A DNA stretch of 64,000 bases from Cricetomys ansorgei (GCA_026225945.1 JAMJFZ010001261.1:1-64000), one strand, 5' to 3'. Counted from the first letter of the stretch, positions 1 through 12,165 are shown. Notes: generated by a model not told the origin, from the letters alone. Made by a program: numbers and translations.

Positions 1-1199
1 ATTATGGAATGCTCCTGATCATATTGATAAGCATGTAGCAACCACTTCATGTGTGGATCTGGAAATGCTAGTAGCACCTTCAGTAGGAGTGGAGGACATA
101 CATATATGTGTGTAAGTATTGTCCTTCAAGAGCTCTAGCCAAAGAAGAAGCTGTGAAATGAAGAGACCCATACCCAGATGCAAAATTATCTGTCTACATG
201 TGACAGAATTTCAACAACACATTAGAGAGATGTGGACAGGTCCAAAGCTCCTCATGTTGGTTCTTGAACTCCTAGGTGACATTTGAAATTTCACATTTTT
301 CATAGTTCATGAGTATAGCATATCACAAAGTCATTACAAACATCAAAGTCACGTTTGAAACTTTCAAGCACCCTTCTCATAGTAGAGTAAATTCTAGAGA
401 ATCAAAAGAAGGAAGATTAAGTTTAAGAACTTATTAATCTGAAATTTTATATATGAGTCCACTTAGGGCAGGAGAGTCCAGTTGGAAGCTGTTTTGATCC
501 TAGGAGGATGTATTGAACCCACATTGTTTACAGAATGCCTGTTTGGATGTGTTTTCTGAGCATTGTAACATATGCCCCTCCCTTTCTAGAAGGAGATTGT
601 GTGAGATCCACTTTGTTGGTTGAGTTTATTTCTTGCTCTGCTTATGTAATTTCAAAATAATTGTGTTGTACACTGTTTGGGCAAGGGTTGCCTAAGCCTT
701 GGAAGTTTGTATTATCTGCAGGTGTTGGTTTTATGTAATCTATGATGAAGATGTTTGCTCCCTCATAATGTGCATCAGCTCACTGCTTTCTAGCAGTGCC
801 ATTGTAGAAGAGCAAAGTTGCTATGGAGGGATTCTTGTAGTCTTCCACAGTACTCTGGCAACAAACATAGAACACTTCTGTAAGGCCTTGAATTTCCCAC
901 CTAAAATGTAACATAATAAAAGGATTGAGGGATATCTTGGTCCTTGAGCTAACACTGTAAAGAATACATAGCTGGATTATAGGATGAGACTAATAGTTGG
1001 GTTTCCTTATGTAATCAAACAGGGCTCTGGATTGGAGATGGCAGAGTTTTAACATCAAGAGAACATCAGAGAAGCTTCTGTATATGTAAAAACATCAGAT
1101 ATCACGCAATCTACAGTCCATTGTACAGTATGTCACTTTCCATGACAGGTGGTTCCCTTTGTTGAGATCTAGAAGGGTTTGCACACATAAAAGTATCTC

Positions 1200-2484
1200 C
1201 TTATCTTTTTTGCTGAGTGACAAAAAACCTATGGGCTATACCACAGCATATGAAGTGTAGGTAGAAAAATCCATTTTGCTGGTATGATCAGTGACAGAAG
1301 CACTTGGAAAAATTGCAAAGGTCAAACAAACCCTGGTGCACATGAAGTAGAGGCCAGAGCAGTGTGCTGGTGCTAGCAGTTTCCTTAGCTCCTCCAGGTT
1401 CACTGTCGTATATGGGAAACCTACCAGAAATTTGTTAAGAAGAATTGGAGAAATGTCATCTTTCTGTATTCTTGTATCCAGAAAAAAAGATGTTCATGAA
1501 AGATCCTAAATCCTCCTGTATAAATCAGTCCTGTTACTGCACCCCTTTTGGTGATATTGAGCAAATCCTCCAAAAGTTCTAGGATCTCCCAGAACACTCC
1601 CATCAATGTGGAATGTCTGCAGACAACATCACAAATATGGGACGGTTTTTTCTAGACATGGTGTACATATTTTTCTTGCCAAGGCATCTCCAAGAGATGT
1701 GATGGTATTCCTGAGTGGCATTCACAGGTGCAGGGGACTCCACATACTCTGATGTATACTGACAAACCTAGAATAGTCCTTGAAGCTATGTCTAAGATTA
1801 TATCATTGTGTAATTGGGGGCTGCTCTTGAGTCAAGTATGTATTTTTTTCACAGCCTCTTCTCCATGCATATAAGATTCTTGGACTCTTTCCATGTACCT
1901 GGAAATTTCACAGTCCCTTTTCAATAATAAGAGAATTTCTAGAGACTTGAAGGACTGTAGAGTAAGAAAAAGATACTATTTGTCAGATGTGTTGAATGTG
2001 AAGTCTCTCTCATTAGGAAGCACATATACATTGTCTTCTGAGTCAACAAATTGTTGATTTAAGCTATTGTGATCTGATGGTGAAGTATTAAAGATCTCTT
2101 TGCCAAAGGTGCCAGTTTCAGTCTTATTTTCATGGAAGTGTAATGTTTGTGGGTTACATTTGCATTAAGGAAAAGGTCTGAGGTCCTCTGCTTGTGAGTG
2201 CTTAGGTATACAATTCCATTTTGCATATATGGACAGTGCCAAAGGCTACTTTAGAAACTGTAAAAGTATGAGACACCTTGGTTCCTAGGACGATGGGGCT
2301 CCAACAACTTGTATAGATGCAGCAGCATCCATAGTCCCTTGGGCAATCTTGAAAAATTCCCGGCTTGTTTGTTTATATGATCAGGATCTGAGAACCTCAA
2401 TGAAAAATGGGAAGTTGTTACATCCTCTTTTGTGCACTGTCCATACTCCAAGAACCCTGAACACTTTTGATTAATCCAAAAATC

Positions 2485-2542
<58 letters not shown>

Positions 2543-4360
2543 TCAGACATCAGCCCTTGGACAGATGTCAGGCTTTCAGTAGGTTTTAGGTTAGTTCAAT
2601 AAGCTCCTAGTAACCACTCTGTAGAGCTAAAATCTCTGTTAGGCCCTTGAGTACCACATAGATATTCAGATCTGTGTGTTGTGATGGTTCTTAGAGCTCC
2701 TGACAGAGAGGACCTGTTAAGAAAAAAAGTACTGCAAACATGAAAAGAACCCTAAGTCCTCTTTGTTTTTGTGAAGAACTTTGAAAATCCTTTTGTAGAC
2801 ATCTATAATACAGCTGAAGGACTGATTAGGCCTTTTTACTCTGAGTCACACTGCGAATTTCCCATTCTGTCTAGTTCATGTGTACAATATGTTAAGAACC
2901 CATCCTTATGATTCAAAGGTTCAGCATCTTTTCCAAAGGCATTAAATGTTAAAAAGGCCCAAAATGAAGAATAAGATAAAGGTGCCATTTTTTAAGATGT
3001 TAGGTATGAGGACTTCTTGTGAATAAAATGTGGTGCTAGATCCTTCTGATATCTTGAAGATATCTTGATCTGTACTAGATATATTGAAGCCTCCTTGTAC
3101 ATGGGTTGCCTCATTGAATATCCTTTTGTTTACATTGTAACATATGCCCCCTAGTTTTCAAGAACTATTCTATGTGACATGCTCTGCATATTAGAGAGAA
3201 TGATGATAGCTTTATTCTACATATATAGACAGTGTCAGAGACCATTGTGAGAATTGCAAAGGTTTGAGTGAATTGTGAAAATAAGGGCACACATCCAGCC
3301 CCTTGTATATATTTGGTAAATTGTGAATCCAATTGAGCTAGATGGGAATATCCAACCACCACTTTTGTGTGTCAGATCCCAGAATGCCTCAGAAGATGTG
3401 GAAGATATGACATCATTTGGTGTACAATTGTCTAGACTCAAGAAACCAAGGGTGTCTGTGAAAGATTCTAGCACTCCCTTTTTGGTCCTTTATTTCTTAT
3501 CTGTACCTCTTAGGCAGATGGAAATATTCTGGGAGGCATTGAGGACTGCTAGGAATTTGCTTGCAATACAATCGTCTACATAGAATGGCCACAAATCCCC
3601 AATACAAGGATGGGAAGACTCTGAAGACCTTCATGTATATGTGGTTCCTGCTAGAGCCACCTTAGAAGAAACTGCAGCAATCTACAGAAATGCCTGCAGA
3701 GATGCACAGGGTCATATATTTCCTAATGTATATTAAGTATATTGTAAAGTTCTTTTGCTGCACATAAGGGTATGGTCTACAGCTCCTTGTATTGGTGTGT
3801 CTTGTGTCTTCTCCCTTGGTCATGTTGGGAAGATGTTACAGCCCCTTCATATATAAGATACTGAGCCATCTCTCCTATATTTGGAATTGCCTGTGCTTTT
3901 TATGAAGATTATGCAAATTTGTGAGTTCTGTAGGATTGTAAAGTAAATATAATATTTGTCACATTGTTTTGTGTGAGCCCTCCTTGTGCAGGAAACGCAG
4001 AGCTAAGGCCATTTGGGACTTAGAGTGCAGATTTAAGTCATTGTGATCTGATAATATTATGAAGCCTCTTTGTTTCAGTCTGTTTTGTGGAGAGGAGGAA
4101 ATGTTCAAGATCCCTTTAAAAATGAGAATGTTTGAAATTAACTGCATGTGAGGCAATAGATATAAAGCTCCATTCTGTAATTGTAGGCAGTGTCAGAGAC
4201 CCTTGAAGGAATTAAAAATATCCAAATATCCACTGAGAATGTTATAAATGGGCTGTAGCTAATGTTGATCTCCCAGTTTATAGAACTTTTTGGGTATTTC
4301 TCATTGCACAGATGGAATGAGATTTGATCTAATTTTAGAAGATTTAAAATGGCTGTGGCC
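1200..4360 (+). repeat. Degenerate ~1 kb tandem periodicity inside block A
   Basis: A landmark of the form 'T-rich word, then acagtg-caga-gc/acc, then aattgcaaagg-like' recurs near 1283, 2225, 3215 and 4170, at spacings of about 0.94 to 0.99 kb. A second landmark, a 'tgtgatctgat' word followed by 'aagcctctttg'-like sequence, recurs near 2075 and 4048, which is two periods apart. A third, 'cattgtaacatatgcccc', occurs near 560 and 3137. The units are strongly diverged and interrupted by microsatellites. Boundaries were judged by eye and are approximate. Confidence 0.55.
2486..2538 (+). repeat. (TG)n microsatellite
   Basis: Pure TG run of about 53 bp in block A. The equivalent run in A' is about 59 bp, a length difference that arose after duplication. 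Confidence 0.97.
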
Positions 4361-4425
4361 ATTTCCTTAGGGGAAATTAATGAAACCCTTCTCAGGAAAG
4401 AGAAACATTATTCTCTCTAATATGC

Positions 4426-4479
4426 AGAGAGAGAGAGAGAGGGAGAGAGAGAGAGAGAGAGAGAGGGAGGGAGAGAGAG
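4426..4479 (+). repeat. (GA)n purine tract
   Basis: Imperfect GA repeat with GGGA interruptions. The A' counterpart at 63173-63230 has a different interruption pattern. Confidence 0.93.
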
Positions 4480-5371
4480 TGGGGGGAATTTCCACATTTC
4501 CACACACTCTTTGTCAGATGTGGAATATGTGAGGATCTCTTGGAGACAAATGTTTGGTTTTATTCCTTTTACATATTGGAAAAAGATCAGACCTCCATTT
4601 GCATAAAGGGTGTTTAAAACACTATTGTTCAGATGGGGGGAAATTCTGAAACTCTTTGGTAGGCCTGGGCAGGTGTCAACCTTATTTGGTGGAAGTGGAC
4701 TCTCTAGAGCCCCTAATATGAGAAGGAGAATATCTTAGGCCCTCTTTTGAGAGGTATTCACTCTCAATCTTCTTTTGGTTGAAGTGAATATTTTAGGATA
4801 CTGTGGAATTTAGAGGTAGGGCAGAGGCCTTTTTGAAAAGAGGTTGAATATTGGAGAACCCATATGGCAGTAGTAACTTTAGAGCCTGTTGGTAGGATGA
4901 TGCATACTTTAAACAGGATTGGGCAGAAGATATTTGTCTAAATTGTTTGGGGACATTTAGAATGTCTATTATCCCCCTGGCTACAGTAGAAATATGAGGC
5001 CCTTTTCATGAGAGTGAAAAAGTATGTCTTGTCCTTCCAGATGTATATCAAAAGTCTCAGCAACCCATGGGCAGATGTTCACATTCCTATTAACACTCTG
5101 ATTAGATTTGAATGTCCTTTAAAACAGTTTGATAGAAGGGGAAAGTTTCAAGGACCATTGAGAATGTGGGGGAATATCAATTTCAGGTGGGTCAGCAGAA
5201 TATGTTCAAGGTATTGTACCTTTGAGAGAGGCTCTCCTTCTTGAAATTGTGGATATGGATAGAAAGTCAAGCGTGCAGAGCTCAAGTGAGTGTTGTCCTC
5301 AGGAAGTGAACAAAGTTCTAGACGGTTACTCAGAATTACTGCTATCTGGCTGGCTCACAATGTTTGCTTCT

Positions 5372-5389
5372 GTGCTACTTAAGTAGCAC
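5372..5389. repeat. 18-bp perfect palindrome
   Basis: GTGCTACTTAAGTAGCAC equals its own reverse complement. No repeat family or gene context explains it. Confidence 0.9.
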
Positions 5390-5552
5390 GGTTTGATGGG
5401 AGGAACAGCAGACACACAAGCTCTGAGAAGGAGGATGGAATATTGTGACAAAGGCCATGACCAGGTTTTGTGGAAAGAGGAAGAAATTTTAAGGATATCA
5501 TAAAATGCTTTGGATACTATACTTTCTCATGCCTCATAAAATGTGAACCATT

Positions 5553-5570
5553 ATTAATTAATTAATTAAT
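5553..5570. repeat. (TTAA)n short repeat
   Basis: About four and a half copies of TTAA in a row in AT-rich DNA. Confidence 0.8.
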
Positions 5571-6214
5571 GCTTAATGACCTGTCTACACATGTCAGTTA
5601 TCTGATTCCTAGAGGCCTTTCAGGGGTGCAGTGATCATGATAATTTCTCCTTTTAATGTGACTATATGGAGAAGGCGTCCAATGTTTAAATCAACCATGT
5701 GAGTCACAACAATCTGTATTAGAAGACATCATAGCAGGATAAAATAGCTCAGGTATCAGGCTATATTTGGGACAATTTTGTCTTAAAGATAAGTGATTAT
5801 ATCCAATTGTTTCCTGTACAGTCATCTTCATGTGGACAGATTCTTTTTTACAGCAGGTTTGGACACTTTGGGCATACTCTCCATGTCTGTTTTTCTTTGT
5901 GCAACTTCATGAAAATATCAGGAAAAATGCCTTACTTTTTATAGAGTGCAGTTTGAGTCATAGTAGAGAGCATGGTAGTCAGTAAGATGTGGATTTGAAT
6001 TGTTTCCTACTTTGTCTAATTATGAAAAAAATAAAAATAAAAAGTAAGTACGGGCAAGGAGATGGTTGAACTGGTTATGAAACTGCTGAGCAAGAATGAA
6101 TGTCTTAATTTGCAGACCATTCCACTAATGTAAACCTATGGATGCCAGTTTGCAACATTACATTCATTCATGGTTTTACAAGGATAAAGACATTCAAGTT
6201 GATATTGACAGATA

Positions 6215-6345
6215 GATCTGACAGAGGAGAGCAGAAGAAGAGAGAGAGAGGAAATGGAAGAGAAGGAGATGGAGGAGGAGATAGGAGGGCGAGGAGGAAC
6301 AGGATTGAAGAGGAGGAAGAATCATACACAGGGACTAAGAAAGAG
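6215..6345 (+). repeat. Purine-rich (GA/GGA) tract
   Basis: About 130 bp almost entirely of G and A on this strand. It gives a charged low-complexity reading frame of Arg, Glu and Gly, judged a by-product of composition rather than a protein. Confidence 0.85.
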
Positions 6346-6428
6346 CAACAATTGAAATAGAAGACAAACTAGGAGAGTGTCATGTCTTAGAAGTCAACAC
6401 AAGGCTGTGTCCCAAGGATTAACAATGT

Positions 6429-6645
6429 AGTCTCTGGAGTAGTGCCTCAGCAGTTAAAAGCGCTGGCTGCTCTTGCAGAGGACCCAGGTTTGGTTCCCAG
6501 TACACACATGGCAGCTCACAATCATCTGTAAATATATTTTCACATGAGCCAATGCATCTGTGAGCATTGCATGCATGTGGTACACTTATATACACAGGGA
6601 AAACACTAACACTTATGAAGTAAAAATAAAAAATCATTTTAAAGA
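6429..6645 (+). mobile_element. B2/B3-type SINE
   Basis: The tRNA-derived head reads 'gcctcagcagttaaaagcgc' followed by 'tggctgctcttgcagaggac', 'ggttcccag' and 'ggcagctcacaatcatctgtaa'. These are the standard landmarks of the rodent B2/B3 SINE, with degenerate A and B boxes. The element ends in an A-rich, AATAAA-like tail near 6625-6645. It is diverged, so probably an older B3-type copy. Boundaries are accurate to about 10 bp. Confidence 0.9.
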
Positions 6646-6882
6646 ATGGAAAAACAGGATGGATAGGTTAAAAAAGACAGTAACAGGTATTGTCAGAATA
6701 ACTACAACCTGTCTTGGAACCTCAGAAGTTACAAGTCACCATTTTTTATGAGATAGTAATGAGTTTTACCTCCAGTTTTTCCAGTTTCTTGGGAGGATTG
6801 TCTTCTGCTCAGCCCTTTCTGATGCTGCTGCTAGTTGGCTTGGTTATAAAGACTGTGATCATAGTAATTTTATCTTTATGAT

Positions 6883-6944
6883 GGTACTATCCATAACAAC
6901 AGTGGTGATTTTGTGGTATTATCCATAGCAACAGAGGTGATTTT
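6883..6944 (+). repeat. Two-copy 32-bp tandem duplication
   Basis: The unit starting 'ggtactatccataacaacag' at 6883 is repeated from 6915 as 'ggtattatccatagcaacag', followed in both by 'ggtgatttt'. Three differences are seen over 30 aligned bases. Confidence 0.88.
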
Positions 6945-7834
6945 CCCAAAGGTAATGCCACTCAGATAAACTATGATTCAGTTGAAATTCCAGAAAGAAT
7001 AACAAAAAATCATGTATAGTTACAAAATTAGGAATTTTTCATGTATAGTTATAGTATCAGATTATGATTTCACCAGTTGCCTTAGAATCAATAACCTTGG
7101 AGATATTAGCTGCCTAAGAAATAACATAAAAATAAGAGAACTTACTTTTGCTAGGGACTTGTTTTTGGTCACGGATAGAAAGCAAGAACAAATAAAACTT
7201 AATTGCTAGGGCCCTCGAGTTTCATCTATGAAAGACAGGAGGGACCATGATCAAGAAATAACAAATGATTTTCAGTGGCCACTGTTAACTTTGAACTTTC
7301 TTGATCAAAAATAAAATTTATTCTTCTTTGGTTTCTATAATTAAACATTTGCTTATGAGTTTGGGGTGATCCTGGTGGACATAAAGCTGTGCAGCAGATT
7401 CTCCTTTTACCTAAGAAAAGCAAAGAAAAAAAAGAAACTTAAAGTTTTCTTGTTATAACAAACTTGTCTTACTGTATTAGCTGAATGAAAATGGTTTAGT
7501 TAGAATAACATGAGGTATATTCATTCCCTAGCAACTGCAAAACTGCTACCTACCAGCAACAATGGAATCTGGTCATAAAATTAGTTGGCTTCCATAAACT
7601 CTGTTAATCTATAATAGAAAAAGTTTTGCTTTTAGATGTCTTGCGTAGAGAAAATACTAGGTGTTCAGTTGTGAGTTTAAGATAACTTGTTCTTTAACAA
7701 TATGGACCACTTAATCACTAAAATATAAAACTTGTAATCATTAAGTGAAGGTATTTTATGGTTAAGAGGTGGTTGTAGTATGATTTTTCTCGATAAGTGG
7801 CTTTCTAAAAATGCTATAATATACATCAAAAAGC

Positions 7835-7935
7835 AGAGAGATATTAGAGGAGTAGAGAGAAAGAGAAGTAAGAGATGGAGAGAAGTAGAGAAGGACAGTA
7901 GGAGAGAAAAATCAAGAATAAAGAGAGAAGTCTGT
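7835..7935 (+). repeat. Purine-rich tract
   Basis: GA-dominated low-complexity stretch of the type 'agagaaagagaagtaagag'. No other content is recognised. Confidence 0.8.
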
Positions 7936-8209
7936 TCCCATCTATGATATGTGATGTTTTATTTATTTTATCCACACACACTCTGCTTCTCCCTCCCAGG
8001 TCACTGAACTCCTGCCAGAGTTGGATCTCACCAAGATATTAGTGATGACATGGAGAAATTAGAAAGCTCATGTATTGCTTGGTGGGCATGCTACAGCCAG
8101 TCTGAGGAGCATTTTGGTATCTTCTTAATTAAGTCTAGGGGTAACATATCACCCAGAAGTCATAAGGTTTTTGTTTCATTAAATACAGGTATACATAAAA
8201 ATTATACAC

Positions 8210-8400
8210 AAAGGACTAGACAGGTAGCCCAGGAGTTAAAAGAACTTTCTGAGTACCCAAGATTCTGTTTGCAGCTCTCAAGCCACTGTAACTCCATGTC
8301 CAGGGGATCTAGTGTCTTCGTTGACCTCCTCGGGCTCCAGGCACACAGGCGGTACACAAATATACAAGCAGACAAAACATACATGAATTTTTAAAAAGAA
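8210..8400 (+). mobile_element. B2/B3-type SINE (diverged)
   Basis: The order 'caggagttaaaagaactt', then 'tgtttgcagctctcaagccactgtaactccatgtccagg', then a CA-rich stretch 'gcacacaggcggtacacaa' and the A-rich end 'atgaatttttaaaaagaaa' is that of a B2/B3 SINE. It is heavily mutated. A 114-codon reading frame across it is an accident of the SINE. Confidence 0.82.
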
Positions 8401-11260
8401 AAATCCAACTTGTTGAGGATGCTGTGATTTTACCTCTCAAATTCACTGGCATAACTTTGCTTCTGATGATTCCTTCTTGTGTATCTAGTACCTTCTGAAT
8501 TAAGGTTGTCCAGAATAGAAGGTCCCAGGCTGGAAGTTACTGTGGGTAGAAGCCTGTTGACTAAATGAGAGTTTGGAAGCCCAAACCTATGTAGTTTGTT
8601 CTCAGGAGAAAGTACATTTTTATAGCAGTTCACTTCTAGCTCCCATGTATACTAATCTTCATTGTCAATGCTCCTGAGATCTGTGGTTCTTACATCAGGA
8701 ACAAACAATTTTATTAACGTGAGAATCTACGAGGAACAGAAACCTCTCCTGGGTGGGGTCCTTTCTGAGACTGGTTCTCTGGCTCCTTTAGGGAAGTCAG
8801 TGAGTCCTCAGTGCTGTGCATACTAACCATTGGCCTGGTCATTTAAGCAAGTGCCTGTCATGTTGTTGTTCTGTCACGTCCTGCAGAAGATAAGAGACTG
8901 ATGCACATTTGCTCTTTGTACAAGTGGAAGGGCAGCCAGAGGAATTGGCTTTCAGTGAAAGGTGGGAACAGAGAAAATGGAGGGTTGACAGTGAGACAGA
9001 AGAGAGAGCAAGCAAGTGGGGAGTGAGAGAGAGGACTGTCGATTATTGTCCAGCCTTCACCCACGATAGGTTCCATGAAACTACACAGAAGAAAACAGTC
9101 TGGTGAAATAAAGTTACGATAAACAAACACAGAAAACTTTCTTTTTTGAGGACAAAAATAGATTGTACATTCACACTTTAAAGTGACACGCTCAGACATA
9201 CCTTTTCATATAAAAACACACGCAAACACTTTTGAGAAAGAACTAGCAATCATGCACTTTTTGCCAGGGAGGAAGACTTCTCACTCAGGACAGACTTCTC
9301 TGTCTGAGAGAATACTTCTCACCCTGGGGCAAGTTTCCTGTAGCTTAAAAAGTGAACACAATGCTACTTTATTTTTTGTAGTTTGCAGGTGTTAAGCACA
9401 TTACAATATAAGCAGGAATGCCCTTCATAGATTGAAGCTGTAAGCTCTAATCTCCAAGGTTATTTTTTGCTGAGAAAACTAACATAATAGTTTAATTAAT
9501 GAATAGTTCATTCTAGCTCTGTATAGTCTTAGTATAAAAAAGGGGGGCCTACTCAGGGGTGAATTATTTATTTGTATTTCTAAGTGTGGTGACTTACTGT
9601 CTAGGCTCTTTGCAGACTTAACTGTGGCTCTGTCTCCTAGGAAGGTCAGTTTACCTATAAAAATGTATGATATGCTTGCAGCAAGTATGAATAGTACTCA
9701 CTCCTGCCACAACGTGAAGGTCAGTGGGATATTTAAAATTACTTTTGAGCAGAGATGGCAGAGTCTGCTCACAGCCAGTCCAAGAATTGATTTTAATTTT
9801 TACTATAAGGCCAAATAGACAATCTTACTAATGAGAGGCTTTTTGCCACTGTACAGTAAAGGAAGAAAAGGAGGCAATGTAGCTAGTGAGCCCCAAATCC
9901 TAGCAACAGGAACCAGGAATTTTGTCAAGGTGGCAGTGCACATTTCCCCAACAGAGGGGAGAGCAGGGTGGAAAAGAACAAGGCAGGGAGAGTGACAAAG
10001 AGAGAGGAGAGTGGGTTAGTGCAGGAAATGGTAGAGAAGGGGAAGAAAGGGGAGAAGGGAGGGCAGGGAAGTGATCTCCCTAGTCTACTGCCTTGTCCTT
10101 CACTGATGTCATTGTTAGTAAACTGCCTGTTTCTACCACTGTCCACGAATCCCAGGTGAATTCCAAGTCTCAGGACACAAGCTCCTGATGATTAAAGCAG
10201 GTGCCCACTGAGGTGCCACCCAGTGTGTTAGGAACATGGTCTGGTCTCTGCAGAACCTACACTGGAAGTAGGCACTGCTACTGGAGAAGGAGGTAGGAGT
10301 TGGAGGAACCTGCTGTTGTTGTTACTTATGGAAGAAGTTCATGGGGTCCTCAGGTAGGCAGGAGTCTGAGTCAGCTGGGCAACCTGAGTCCTGCCTTTGC
10401 CTCCACTGCTTTGGACCTAGGCTCTACTTACCTGTTGGCTGCTTCACTGGATTGCCTAGGAAAAATGACAGAGCAAAGGCACTGTTGTTCTTAGTTGGTT
10501 CAAATTCAGAGTGGAAAGTTAAAACATAGCAAGGCCCCATCTTTCAGAACTGAGCCTTCCAACCTGGGCTTGCAGCATCTTGCAGAACAAGGTGGAAGGG
10601 AAAGTACCAAACAAAGAGGCTAACCTTAACTCTGGGTCTTTACAAAGCTTTGTAAGGTTGGACAGACCTTGTCTTCACAGGAGAGTTTCTGGATTTTTCT
10701 GAATAGATTTTGATAAGTGAAGATCACCCTGCAATACATCATCTTCCTTTATTTTGTTCCTGCTTAAATTGGAATGCTCATATGGAAAATGCTAGAACTC
10801 TGAAAAATATGCAGTTTCTTCCTAGGCTATTGCAGTAAGTTTAGATGTAAGCAGTAGGCATTTGGTTTGATAGACATCATCCAACTGCACCAAAGACCCC
10901 AAACTGGAACATACACCTACAGGCAACAAAATAGAATAGATGTTAACTGAAGAATCAGGGCATTCTAAAGTTTAGTGTATGCTCCTAGGAGTATTATTTT
11001 CAAGACTGTGTGAGTGATACACAAATACAAGTGCACTCAGAGCTATCTTATCCACTGGGACTTGGTTAAAGGTAGCAACTTTCTAGGCCGTGTGGGTTCT
11101 GGGAACTTACCCCAAATCGTCTTCAAGAGCAGTATGTACTCTTAAACATGAGACATCTATCAAGTCCCAGAAGTTGGTTTTTATGTTTCCAAAATTATTG
11201 TTTTAACCTAAAAAGCAGGATTTATAAATAGTATTTATTGAAGAAATGCTTGTTTTATAT
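8401..11260. other. Single-copy intergenic sequence
   Basis: No gene is recognised. It has somewhat higher GC content than its surroundings around 8700-9100 and 10150-10650, and a purine-rich tract at about 9950-10075. Several short frames on both strands show no recognisable domain, no initiator context and no splice structure that could be defended. Confidence 0.45.
9950..10075 (+). repeat. Purine-rich (GGGAGA-like) tract
   Basis: G/A-dominated low-complexity stretch with many GGGAG and GAGAG words. It produces matching low-complexity frames on both strands. Confidence 0.8.
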
Positions 11261-11327
11261 AGCTTAGGCTAGCCTGTAACATTTGGCATCTTCCTGCCTC
11301 ACCTTTTCAAGTATGGGATTACAGACC
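11261..11327 (-). mobile_element. B1/B4-type SINE fragment, reverse orientation
   Basis: Words such as 'aggctagcctgtaac', 'cttcctgcctca' and 'atgggattacag' are the reverse complement of the 7SL-derived part of rodent Alu-like SINEs. Only about 67 bp is recognisable. Confidence 0.72.
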
Positions 11328-11387
11328 AAGTCTAATACTCTCTGCATCAAAGACTCTTTGAAGTCCAAATTAAAAGAAAGAGACCAG

Positions 11388-11460
11388 AGCTGTAGGCATA
11401 ACTCAGTGGGAGTGCTTGATTGCCATGTACTGGGTTCAATGACAGTTCCACAAAATAAAC
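11388..11460 (+). mobile_element. ID-like tRNA-derived SINE fragment
   Basis: The sequence 'gctgtaggcataactcagtg' followed by 'gagtgcttgattgcca' and 'ctgggttcaatga' matches the tRNA-Ala-like head of ID/B4 elements, followed by an A-rich stretch. It is diverged, so not a recent rat ID insertion. Confidence 0.75.
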
Positions 11461-11689
11461 AGATACCACATAGTCTGAAATTCCCAGCTGATATTTACTT
11501 GGGAAACCAGTTCACTTCTTTCATTGTCTCCTATCTCACTTCTACCCTCATCACTGAAACCCTATATCTATAGTCTGGAACAGCACCTACCTGTTTCTAA
11601 GCCTTCATTGGTGTTGCCTGATTGACATAGTCTTGGGTTTCTGTGCATAGATGTGATGTGTATATATAATATATAATTTTTTTTTTACT
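11461..11689. other. Short unassigned spacer
   Basis: No recognised content between the ID-like SINE and the reverse LINE-1 piece. Confidence 0.4.
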
Positions 11690-11810
11690 TTTGAGATACT
11701 AAGATAATAATATTACACCATTTCACCCTTCCTTTCATTCCACAGACACTCCAATATACCCTTCATTTCTGTCCTTCAAATTGATGACCTCTTTGTTCAT
11801 TAATTCTTAT

Positions 11811-11868
<58 letters not shown>

Positions 11869-12165
11869 GTGAATATAAATTCAAAAATGTGTCCTGCTCA
11901 ATTTGTGAGATGTTATTTACATGCAGGCTTTTAAGGTTGACCACGGATGGACATCTTATTAGGATGATCCTCCTTGGATACATGTCTTCTACTCACAGCT
12001 ATAGTCAGTTGTCTCTATTTTCATGTGTAGTTCTGAGGCCTGTATGTTTTTCCCCATCCACATTGGCATGTCTGTTTATGAAATTTTTGTCCTGCTCATA
12101 TTTAGAAGTCATGTCAGTGACACTTTATGAATGTAGCTTTTTATACTCCTTTCATGTATGTAATT
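11690..12165 (-). mobile_element. LINE-1 (Lx-like) 3'UTR fragment, reverse strand
   Basis: On this strand the element reads backwards. Words like 'tgtccttcaaattgatgacc', 'ttcattaattcttattgca', a TA microsatellite, 'tgtcctgctcaatttgtgag', 'ccacattggcatgtct' and 'gtcctgctcatatttagaag' follow the order of the reverse complement of rodent Lx-type LINE-1 3' sequence. No coding region is present. The TA run at 11814-11864 has expanded within it. Confidence 0.75.
11814..11864. repeat. (TA)n microsatellite
   Basis: Pure TA run of about 51 bp inside the reverse LINE-1 piece. Confidence 0.97.

Larger units (their letters stand above)
1..5255 (+). repeat. Block A: segmental duplication copy 1
   Basis: This block is repeated in the same orientation at the right end of the window. 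Positions 2-7 align with 58735-58740, and the final bases of the window align with the bases ending at 5255, so the offset drifts only from 58733 to 58745. By eye the copies differ by scattered substitutions, one-base indels and microsatellite length. Both copies run off the window (A on the left, A' on the right), so the true block is larger. No gene is recognised inside. The short reading frames are not conserved between copies; for example, the frame ending at 5244 is extended upstream in A' only because of a one-base insertion. Strand is nominal. Confidence 0.95.
5256..6428. other. Single-copy intergenic sequence, no gene seen
   Basis: No family is recognised. The stretch contains an 18-bp perfect palindrome at 5372-5389, a short TTAA run at 5553-5570 and a purine-rich tract at about 6215-6345. 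Block A may extend into the left part, but its partner lies beyond the window. Confidence 0.5.
6646..8209. other. Single-copy intergenic sequence
   Basis: No gene or interspersed repeat is recognised. It contains a 32-bp tandem duplication at 6883-6944 and a purine-rich tract at about 7835-7935. The sequence is AT-rich with many short stops in all frames. Confidence 0.5.

Noticed and set aside
2251..2550. 99-codon frame with a Thr-His run
   Set aside because: It is a translation of the TG microsatellite plus block A sequence and is not preserved in the A' copy with the same start.
6040..6150. Possible additional B-type SINE
   Set aside because: A few words recall a SINE promoter ('gcaaggagatggttgaac'), but the order and length do not hold up.
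8050..8394. 114-codon plus-strand frame
   Set aside because: More than half of it lies in a diverged B2/B3 SINE.
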